Below, one piece after another: positions 1 through 9,600 of a stretch of DNA of 18,605 nt; the stretch's first letter is position 1, and each line of letters starts with the position of its first letter. Both the position numbers and the translations under genes were made by a program. Under the pieces are notes generated by a model. It saw only the letters and a list, made by a program, of their open reading frames with translations. It was not told where the DNA came from and made no database searches. Origin of the DNA: Echinostoma caproni (lineage: Eukaryota; Platyhelminthes; Trematoda; Plagiorchiida; Echinostomatidae); NCBI GenBank assembly GCA_900618425.1, contig UZAN01043084.1, positions 10,932-29,536 on the forward strand. The letters run 5' to 3'.

Positions 1-153
1 ATTTGCAACCTTAAACCACTGAACTTCTCCATTTTCTGTTTGACTCCACTTTCAACTTTCCTTTCTTCATCTAAATGGGCAGCCAAAAGACAGCAACCAA
101 AACCGGCACTCGAATATGCGTGGTTAATGGTTGTTCAAACTGAACTGAACTGA
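1..153 (+). repeat. 3' untranslated tail of an RTE-like retrotransposon copy
   Basis: This stretch aligns by eye with 640-797 and with about 17965-18122. Shared blocks are a pyrimidine-rich run, ATCCAAATnGGCA or its variants, AAAAGACnGCAACCAAAACCGG, and GTGGTTAATGGTTGT, then short GAACT repeats (three units at 139-153). Such short 3' repeats are typical of RTE and CR1 elements that insert by target-primed reverse transcription. Only the tail of the copy is in the window; the body would lie to the left of position 1. Confidence 0.75.
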
Positions 154-797
154 AGGGTCGAGTGTATGCTGCAACAGTTCGGCCAGTCCTGTTATATGGT
201 GCAGAAACTTGGCCATTATTGAAACAGGATAAAGATAGACTGTCGGTGTTTGAACATCGCTGTCTATGCAGCATTGTACCAATCTGGTGGGACAGCCGGA
301 CGTGCAATGCTGAGGTCAGGCGAAAAGACTTAGGCATTCGCGGTCGTCCACTGGAGCAGGTGATCGACGTGCATAGGTTACGTTGGTTGGGGCATGTGTT
401 ACGCATGTCACCAAATAGGTTGCCACGGCGGGCGATATTTGCCCAGACAGGTAGTGGGTGGAATAAAGCACAGGGTGGTCAAGCTAAGACCTGGAATGAG
501 GGTATGAAAACCCTAACCAGGAAACTAGATCACATAGACTCCCTGACTGAGGACCTCGGGATGATGGTCACCGATAGTTAGAGACACTGAGCGATACGGC
601 TGGGTGTCGCGAACAGTGGCGTTCGTGCATCTTCTCAATTTCTCTGTATAATTAGTCCGAAAAAATGTTTAATTTTCTCTTTCAACCTTTCCTGTCTTCC
701 TCCTAATGTTCATCCAAATAGGCAGTCGAAAGATAGCAACCGAAACCGGCGAACGATAGTGCATGGTTAATGTCTGCACGAACTGAACTGAGCTGAA
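153..797 (+). mobile_element. RTE-like non-LTR retrotransposon, 5'-truncated 3' end
   Basis: The reading frame from about 153 gives KGRVYAATVRPVLLYGAETW, LSVFEHRCLCSIVPIWWDS, EVRRKDLGIRG and HRLRWLGHVLRMSPNRLPRR, ending GGQAKTWNEGMKTLTRKL. This is the conserved region after the RT domain of trematode RTE/SR2-like ORFs. After codon TTG...CATA at about 537 a 10-base block present in the copy at 17778 is missing, which shifts the frame and leads to a stop at 579. The remaining original frame can still be read as GPRDDGHR-LETLSDTAGC. The 3' UTR (about 640-797) ends in GAACTGAACTGAGCTGAA. It is a dead, truncated copy lying in the last visible intron of the DDHD gene, antisense to it. Confidence 0.8.
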
Positions 798-799
798 CA

Positions 800-2222
800 G
801 ATGGATTTGACATTTTTCAAGATGCTCTGATTGTAAACTTCAATAAAAGGTGGTGGAGTAGCCACCTTTGTCAACCGTATGTGGTGTAACAGCTCTCATC
901 TTTTGTTTCATTTTAATACTAGGAAAATCAACTGCATTTTCGTTCAATGTAAACTCCATTTCCTTAGTAATTTCCATCAAATCCTGCAAGCAAACATTCA
1001 CATTGCCACTGACACGCACACTTCTGACATCCGAATGTTTTCCGACTCTTTCTCAACACAATTTGTGACAGACTTAGACCTGTTACCTTGTGTTGTGGCT
1101 GATAATTTTATTCGTTTCGATATTTCTTTCTTAAGAACTTTAGATTTGTTTAATCTTGTGCACTTTCCCACTCGTTCGAAGGCATTTTTGTAAATATCCC
1201 AGATGTTAACTCCGGTGTCTTCCAGGGCGCCATTTTGTCTCCGTTCTTTTTTCCCCTGTACATAAATTACCCGCCTGTCCCCACCAACTTTATTACTTGT
1301 TAGTATGCGATGTGGTGACTGGGCGCCCCTCCAATACCGATGCTTCCTACCACCAACTTCAAAGCAGTCTGAATGACGTTTCTAGTTGGTTTCTACCCCG
1401 ATCATTCTTGCTTAATGTTTCCAAATGTTTCGACATTCTTCAGCCTTAAATATGGTTCCCGCTATGAAACTACCTTTAATGATTTACCGGATCTAGTAGT
1501 TACCAGTCACAGCATTCCCAAAGCTGACTGCTGAATACCTCGGAGTCGTTCTATCCTACAATCTCTCTTGAACCTTACATATAGAGAACGTTTACAACAA
1601 GGTTCATAAACTTTCTTTTTATGCATTCCGGCTTAATAAGCTTGCTATTCCCCAAAATGTTATTTTAAAATTCGTGGTAGCATGCATCCTTCCTCATTGG
1701 CTATACTGTTCTCCTGTATTTTTCCCGGCTTAAAAGAAAAAAGATTTCGTATTAATTTCCAGGTCTATAAGATTACAATCCCGATGTAGCGGCATAGCCA
1801 TAGAGGTTCTGGTTGATTTTGTGCAAATACATCGACGCATGTGAGAGAATAGCCGACAGTATCTTGAACAACGAAGATCACTGCCTGCGCAACGAACTTA
1901 GTAAATCTATGTCAAACCCCCGTACCTGCTCCCATTATAGGCTCCTTCCCGCACGCACCGTCGCATACAGCAAGAGCATCTTACATTTTCTTGCTCGCTC
2001 TCTAATATACCAGGCACCAATTATTACAGGTTTGTTTGAACACCTCATGAGTTAGTTTATTTATTCATTTTTATCCGTCACTGCAAGCAGTTTTCTGTCG
2101 TTTTTTTTTAATTAACCTATTCACACTCGGAGGTCACCCCCCCCCTCAATTTCACTGTATTACCGTGAAAAATCGCTGGAAATCACCCCAACAGGTGCAT
2201 AAAACTTACTTTGACTTGACTA
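800..2222 (+). mobile_element. CR1-like non-LTR retrotransposon, internally deleted copy
   Basis: 849-1191 reads GGGVATFVNRMWCNSSHL..., then DNFIRFDISFLRTLDLFNLV and HFPTRSKAFL, the apurinic-type endonuclease; it is the same family as the minus-strand copy at 4836-6940 ([34 protein letters not shown]). The GDFN motif is broken (ADNF). Only about 20 bases later RT motif B appears (SGVFQGAILSPFFFPLYIN, near 1211-1267), so the linker and RT motif A are gone. RT thumb-region fragments follow in shifting frames (KLTAEYLGV, FRLNKLAIPQN, ILPHWLYCSPVFF), then HIDACERIADSILNNEDH and LRNELSKSMSNPRTCSHYRL, open at 1813-2055. The 3' UTR has T9 and C9 runs and ends with GGTGCATAAAACTTACTTTG and CTTGACT repeats. 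Coding ability is lost. Confidence 0.78.
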
Positions 2223-3140
2223 TAAAGTTTGATGTTTGCAAAAATAGGGAAAACAGTGACGAAACACGAGGACTTATGCCACTTCAAAGAACACTTAGTG
2301 CTACTTACCAACAGTCGAACGAAAACTACATCGAATTCAATGAGTCAAAATCTACGGTCGTATCGCGTCGCGACAAAACTCGGTTTCCGTACTTCCTGGG
2401 TTATCAACAAATTCAGCATGCCTCGAACGAGAAGGATCTTGGTATCCTTGTTCAAAAAGACCTAAGTGGTTTTTTAAACTGTTCCAAGGGGTAGTCCACC
2501 GCTGTAAGGCATGTTGGTTCGCTGAAGCGAGTATTTGGTAAATCTGAGCCTATGTTGTTCCCACGTTTGTATCAGCCTACATTCGACCCACATAGAGTAC
2601 GCCATTCAAGCGTGGAATCCATGGCTGCAACTGGATCGTAAGATTCTGAAACGCCCACAAAGAATGGCTATCAAAATGATAAAGGGACTGGAGTCCAAGA
2701 CCGGAATCATTGGGACTGTACTCCACACAGTACCGCCTAATTCGAAGGGACTTGGTTTTTGTGTATCAAATAATGCAGAACCCTGGTCATCCTTGTCATT
2801 CACTGTTCACCTTGATGCCCAACACCCACATACCTCATGGGTACTCATTCAAATTAGTGCTCCAAAATTGTCGACTAGAATGCCGGTGTCATTTATTTGC
2901 CTGAGTGTACAGAATTTGGAATTCTCTATCAACTCACATTGTTTCTGCGCCCACAACTAACTCCTGTATGCACAAACTGGATGAAACATTGACATCCGTA
3001 GCAGTGCATCAAAGAAAGAGTATTTGTGACATTCTTCATCTTTCTATGAACCGTCGACCGATCCATTTGTGCCAAACCTTATGGGACAAGAAAAGCAATC
3101 GTTGGAGGTATTTCTTGTAATAAAACTTTGAAACTTTGCT
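2223..3140 (+). mobile_element. CR1-like non-LTR retrotransposon, C-terminal RT fragment
   Basis: Recognisable blocks across three frames are IEFNESKSTVVSR, SNEKDLGILVQKDLS (2225-2494), SLKRVFGKSEPMLFPRLYQP, HIEYAIQAWNPWL, LKRPQRMAIKMIKGLESKT (about 2520-2700), then RRDLVFVYQIMQNPGHPC, LQNCRLECRCHLFA, stop at 2902-2904, VYRIWNSLSTHIVSAPTTNS and HKLDETL to a stop at 3118-3120. This is the thumb and C-terminus of a fluke CR1-like RT with the familiar EYAIQxWxPxL and QRMAxKMI motifs. At least one stop and two frameshifts show it is inactive. AATAAAACTTTGAAACTTTG follows the ORF and may be its 3' end. It lies directly after the previous element, without a visible gap. Confidence 0.8.
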
Positions 3141-3492
3141 GTGAGTTTGTTACTAATCTAGCTTGTTCGCACAGGTCGTACTGAATGAGTACTGCCTGGA
3201 TACAAACCCAATAACCAACACTGTTATTCATATGAATATTACCAACACTATAACCGAAAACAATGAAGTTTGTTGAACGAAAGTATACACTGACAATCTC
3301 CAACCTGAAAATCTCCTCCGCGGAGTCTGAGACTGAATTACGATTTCTGTGAGGTTGAATATCTCAAATAACGGTACAGTTATCCATCACGAAAAATATA
3401 CATACGCATTAAAACCACAGTGGAAATATTAACATAAAGTGAGCAAATATTTGCGAAATGGATACATGGATTCCATTAATATAGAGACGTAC
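3141..3492. other. Intron sequence without recognised content
   Basis: AT-rich sequence between the CR1-like fragment and the donor of the 3493-3670 exon. I looked here on the minus strand for the missing last exon of the DDHD gene (a YWxSED-type motif) and did not see it. A 10-base palindrome CTCCGCGGAG is at 3315-3324; nothing suggests a function. Confidence 0.5.
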
Positions 3493-3670
3493 CTGTAACA
3501 CGTAATCAATGCGTCGACCCTGGTTTAGTTGACTGTTGAAATTCATTTCACCTTCTGAGGAACACGATCCGGCGTCCTCATTTTCCGTGGCGGGAATATC
3601 TAACTGGGAAAACAGTCTGTGAGACTCATCCGGGTCGTCACCGTGTCCCTCATTTGGTGATGGTCGAAAA
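3493..3670 (-). CDS. DDHD2: DDHD phospholipase exon 6 of those visible (RIDY block)
   Basis: 178 bases, acceptor TTCCACCTTCACAG, donor CAG/GTACGT. Its first base completes an Arg codon, then [19 protein letters not shown], an acidic stretch ([15 protein letters not shown]) and [12 protein letters not shown]. In human DDHD2 the matching block is MLNGGQRIDYVLQ, after a similarly acidic, poorly conserved spacer. The Asp of RIDY is one of the four residues that name the DDHD domain. The exon ends in phase 0, so the next one should begin with the counterpart of EKPIESFNEYLF. It was not found in 1-3492, so the last exon is presumably outside the window. Confidence 0.88.
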
Positions 3671-6600
3671 CTGTGAAGGTGGAAAAACGGGCAATTTCGA
3701 GATGGGAAGCGTAACACCGATGAACATGAGGACTAACATCTTTCGTCAAGTAAGTCAAGTCAAGTATTTGCTTTATGCACCCCGAAAGGTGGATATTCAG
3801 CAGTCACAGTCTACCGTCATGTTGGAACCGAACGAGCCTGCGCAAATGTTCTCACCGCCACACAATGCTCTGGTGGTGAGAAGTTTCCCCGACTCGGAAT
3901 TTAACTGCAGATGGATTGGTCGAGGGGGACCAAAGGAATGTCCTCCAAGATCACCTGATCTGTCCCCCTTGGATTTCTTTCTGTGGGGATATCTAAAGCG
4001 AACAGTTTATTCCCGAAAACCGAGAACGATCGAGGAGCTTAAACAGAGNATTCAAACTGCTACCATTCTGAAGGTGGAAGAAAACTATCTTCGCCGTATT
4101 TTGCTATGCAAGCAGCAGGATGGAAAACATATGAAACAACTTTTATAATATAAATACAATTTTTTACGTAATATTTGTTCTTTCTTTCTTTCGGAATTCT
4201 ATCTCCGACGTAGTTAGCGAGGTCGATCAACGCGAAAACAACCAGTTGGGAAAAAACAAGAAGAGTTTTGCGTGGGCCTACATTAGAGGATATTGTTGTC
4301 TGTTATTAAGTCAGGTTCAAAGTTTTATTATGACTATCTGTTTACCGAACCCGCTTCGAAAAATAGTGCGTGTATCTTAGACGAGTCAAGCGTTGAACCA
4401 GTGTCATCATCACTTGAGCATTCTCCATTCCGAATTTCTCACATGACGCACCGCTCCACAACTGATTCTCTACCAACACTTAGGCAGCATCGGATACGGG
4501 ACCTATCCCCCTCCTGTGCCGACCCGAAAATCACACGACCGATCGGGTTCGTTTATCGATCGGTTGAATGGTTCAGCCGCAACAAAGGACCTGGTGCTTG
4601 CCCAGCTAACCCGAGGGAGAAACCACACCTTTTTTACAGCTGTGAGTCTCAGGCAGACCCAGTGAACTTCGACTGCGCAGCAGGAGTGCCATCAGCACAC
4701 AGATGGACAGGACGTAACATTACAAAACGTATAAACCGGTAATCAGACAGTCTCGTATTAGGGTGAGGGATTTCAAGCGCCGCAGATCGCGGAATATGAT
4801 CCAATCAGGGTCTGAAGGAATTTACTTGTTTAAGGTCACGAGTGAGAGGGACGAGACGACGGTAAACGATGGAGCAATCGCATTGTAGGAATGGATGAAA
4901 TATAACTGAAAAAGAAAAACGGGGAATGAATGGCACCCTGTAATATGTCTAAAGTAGAAATTAGGGAAGAGGAACAACCAAGGTAACGTGTGCACTGTGA
5001 TCGATTTGTGAAATAGTTAGTGAGTACTGCAGTAATGGTTTGCGATATTCCGTTTGAAGACAAAATACTTAACAGCATAGACCTGTCAACACAATTGAAG
5101 GTGTCAGTGTAATCCAAGAAACAAATTCTGACAGCTTTCTTGTTTCCATCAAATGCTGACAGAATGTAGTGAACCAGAGAAGCTAGGGCATTTAGGGTGG
5201 AGCGAGAGCGACGATACGAAAATTGGTTTTGATCCTGCACATTCATCTGAGATGACATTCCTTGAAGGAGTAACTTCTCAAAAAGCTTCAACACAACAGA
5301 CATACATGCAACGGGACGGAATTTTGAGGTGCTTTCTTTAGGTACTGGAGTAATTGAGATAGCTTTCCAACAATCCGGTATAAGTCCGTTTTCCATGCAC
5401 TAGTTAAACAGAGCTGTGAGCACTGGCGAAAGTGTGTGAGCGCACCCCGTAAGGATGGTAACCTCCAACCTATCGGGAGCGGGTGATTTGTTGGGTTTGA
5501 TTGTCAGCAACTCTTTCAGAACATCCTGTTATTGAATAGTAAAGGGTTCTTTATTGCTGGGGTCGATGTTTGTGCTGGTGATGATTGGCCCCGTCCCCGT
5601 GTTGTTGGTACTTTTGTTGAATGTTCTATTTAGTTCCTCAACGTCTATTGCTGTTCGAGACACGACTGAGCATTGACCACTCAGTTGCTTGATGGTGTCC
5701 CAGGTTTCCAGGCAGGTTTTGTTGTGCAGGAGTGTACGAGTGTAAATGCCGTTCAGTCGATGTAGCTCACCTTTGATAGCAAGAGATAAGAGTTTCACTC
5801 TTTGAAGATCTTTGCTTTTGTATGCCCTTTCCTTGCTTCGACGTAACTGCCTCAGATGGGGAGACGAGATGCGGTCACACCGAAGGTATAGCGTCTCCCA
5901 GGGGCAGCATATATCGTAGCAGAAGTTTAGATACTGTGTAAGGTGATCACAGTAGATGGAAGGATTGGGGTTGTCGTACACACTGAAGTCCGTCTGAGAG
6001 ACCGTCACATTGAGCTTCTCTAAGTTCTCTTGGTTACATTGACGTTTTCTTCTTTTTATGTCACGGCTTTTTGTGAACGATATGTGACTGACCGTGCTGC
6101 ACACTTTTGGGGAAAATTTAATAAAGACATGGTCTGAAGACCCAAGGGGGGAGCGGGAAGATGCGAAAAAAATGCTAGTACTATTTACAAAACACTTGTC
6201 TAAATGAGCATTTAGTCTTGTTGGGAAACTCACTATGTTTGTCAAACCCAGAACGGACAAGAATGATATATCAACACGATTGAACTCACCACAGACGATA
6301 CACAGCGAGAAATCAATAACTCATTAAATAGTATCTGAAAAATGTAGAAGTTCCTCTGAGGGACAAGCAGGATAAGTATTAATGTTAGCTAAGACGATTG
6401 ACCGATAGTTACTGAGGTGCTTTGGCTTGCATTCATTTACGGAGGCACATATGTGACCAGTGGAATGAGCAAATGTTTGCTTTACGTTCTTGCACCAATT
6501 GTTGTTGATATAAGTCACCAGGCCTCCTCCACGCTGCTGATATGTTGCCGGACGGTCGACACGGTATCCAGTGAGGCCATCGATTTTAGTAATCTGTTCA

Positions 6601-9600
6601 TCAATTTCGCTATGTAAACAGGTCTCTTGTAAAAGAATTGCGCCTAAGTTAGAATATTCCATACGGCGCACAAGATCAGATATATCTGGTGATTTTCCAG
6701 CAACGAATGGACGTTGTTGCTGATAATGATGGGTATGCGTAGTTGTGACAAAGCTCTTTGACGCAGTGCTACTCTCCAACCACCTCGATGCTTCCTCCAA
6801 TATCCGCGAGATTTTCTGCGAATCCTTTTGTATTTATTTCTCACTGATTTTCCAAATTCAAGTACTTCATGAGGCAAATTACGGTTCTTGATGTTTATCA
6901 TGAAGGCGTTATGAAATTTCGCGATTGGCATCATCGTAATTGCACAATGCNTAGTAACAGCTGCTTATTTGTGAACCCCGCCAATGCCGATGGGGCACAA
7001 TCAGCATCGGTTTAAAAACAAACTTTATATGATTCACTGGATAATTCAGAAGATGTTCCATGAGCAAAAAGGGTAGGAAATTCCCAGACAGTGGAGAATG
7101 AATTCAAATAAAAAGGGATAACGGGTCCAAAACTGGAATTTCTCAGGCGAGGTGATGATTTTGCAAACAAATAAGAGAGCCCTTAATATGTTGAATAATC
7201 AGTGAGGAACCGATGGATGGAATAAGAAGAACTAGTTTAGCGATTGCGCAGTTATCTGTATGTAACGAACCACATAAAACGACTCCAAAAGCAAAATAGA
7301 TAAGTCCCGTCGTTTTGGTACTGTAACATACCGATCAAAATACAAGTGTTTAGATGGGATAAGGGAACTGCAATTAATGAAACTACAGGACAACCATGCA
7401 TGGAAACGTTTACTTCTAAACGTACCGATGTGATAAAGCAAAGTCTTGCAGTGTGCGCCAAGTGGAATGGACTGATTGAAACAATTTGCTTTTTAAATCC
7501 GAACCAACACGAGCCAGATTATCCTTTAAGCGTAAGTGCAATCTCTTACCACCCTTATGGTGCGGCATAAGGACGGCACGAGGCTGAAATAGAATGTTAA
7601 TGAAAACAACCATTGAACGACAGAGTAGGGTGAGACAGCTAATTTTGCATGTTCACAGCATAGCGCGAGGTAAATTGTGGTGAGAATGACGAGATACCAA
7701 CGGAATCAGTCATCCATAAATAAGGGTAGTGATTATTTTGTTCAATTGTCAGTTCCGTTAGGTGTGCGCTACAACCTCGCCGAAATGTGATATTATGAAA
7801 AGTTTCCACTCCAGGACGGAGATAAAACACAATGGCTTAGCCAACAAGTTGGCTTTCGATAACTCCTTCCGGATAATACAGTCACACAGTAGCAACATTT
7901 AGATGTTTACAGACCATTTGTCGATAGTATCGGTTTATGGCATGGGGCCGTTAAAATCTTCTGTACGGTCAGGGATCCATTTGGGGTTGTGACTGTCCAT
8001 CGCTCGTAAAGTGATTCAATATTTAAACCCTGCGCTTTATCCTCACAACTCATGCATGAAATCACTCCGGCCACCTGAGCCCCAATTTTAGTTTTTCATT
8101 TTATTCAACAATTAGTATTGCACATCCGTGAAAAGCGGTTTTGTTCGATGTTGTCTGACTGAGGATAAAGAAGTGAGGCGAGAAAATTAAAAAAAATAGG
8201 AGCAGTATCAACGTGCAGTTAGAGATACCAGATTTGCTAAAAAGAAGAAGTAAATGCACGAGCAATAATCTGACACTAACACTTGGGATTGACATGGTAT
8301 TTTGCACGATGGTGGGGCCAAAACGTGAAACATGTTTACATCATGAATATTTTCAAAACTGCAGTCCAACACATCTTGCCTCTCTACCTGTTCCCAGCCA
8401 TACACACAAATCACGGAAACGGATACATTTAGTTAGACCTGCAGGTACTCGTATTTCACTCTGAGTTAAGGAACAAGTATTTTTTCAGGAATTCAAGAAA
8501 ATCCAGATCGAAACCTTATTCCCAATTGAGCTATTATTGGTTAGAATCAAGAATAGAAAAGGGAACGAATAAAGCTTGTAATATGGCATCTACCAAAAGA
8601 AAATAAGGGCACTGAAATCGAGACTGCAATGAAACCGTGAAGAGTGACTGCGAGAAAACTGAGACAGTATTCCGCTGGTTATACAGCAAATATTGCTTAA
8701 GCATATCACTTAGTTTCTTCGAGTCACTAAATATATGAGAGTCTGATTAGGGCAAAAACAGCGAGAAGAGTAGTTGAATAGGCGGCACGAGTGAAATGAG
8801 CCAAGATTATGAGTATGGAAGAGGTGACAATTGCAGTCCTCATATGAGAGAAAGAGATGGTGACGAAGATCACTAACCTGAAAGACTGGATCCAGTAGCG
8901 TCTCCATGCGATAAGCAACAGGATCAAACGGATGGAAAATATTGAAAAACATAGCACAGTGTGGGAGTTGATAATCACTGGATAGCTGTCGGATTCCACG
9001 TGCAGTGAGGAACAATGGTAACGGCGATCCCAACATGAATAGACCGGCCAAAGGAAAGTTCAACTGCGGATACATCACCACTGGCATACCGAAACCGGCT
9101 GACATAGGTGCGTAATGGTTCTCAGCCCAGAACGAACGCTGCGTTGCCTGTGTATGACTAGCAACTGGCTTCAGGGTCGGTAATGTTCTTATTCGTCTGT
9201 CCGTCGGAGGACACGCATCGACAAGGCTCTCGTTCAACCACGCTCGAACAGCTTTGTGAATTTGATCTTCCGTTAGACCGATACGAGATAACAAATCTGC
9301 AAGCTTCGTGGCTTCAACACTGGTAGATACAGATGGTGCTCTCGGAGTTTCACAGCCGGTGGTACAGGATACGTCTTCTACGTGTTGTTCTTCGGTAGCC
9401 GGCTTCTCTACTTTAGGTTGCGGCGTCTCCGCCACGATATCGCCCAATCCCAATGGTTGGACCGTCTCTGAGGCGACTTGACGCTGACTATCCTGATAAC
9501 CGACCAAGGACCAACCATCTAATTCATTTGGCACTCCAAAACTACTGCTCCGACCGCTACGATCGGTTACAAGGACTTCCTCTAAGTGGTCACTCATAAC

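Noticed and set aside
71..406. 111-codon open frame on the minus strand
   Set aside because: It lies opposite the RTE-like coding frame 153-579, which has clear family motifs, so it is a shadow.
1813..2055. 80-codon plus-strand ORF as a separate gene
   Set aside because: Its HIDACERIADSILNNEDH text is the C-terminus of the CR1-like element and belongs to that copy.
3079..3303. Minus-strand 74-codon frame as the missing last DDHD exon
   Set aside because: No YWxSED or FNEYLF-like sequence, and it does not start in phase 0 behind an acceptor.
6417..6617. 66-codon plus-strand open frame
   Set aside because: Opposite the endonuclease of the minus-strand CR1-like copy.
7346..7570. 74-codon plus-strand open frame
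   Set aside because: Antisense shadow of the well-supported DDHD exon 7426-7583.
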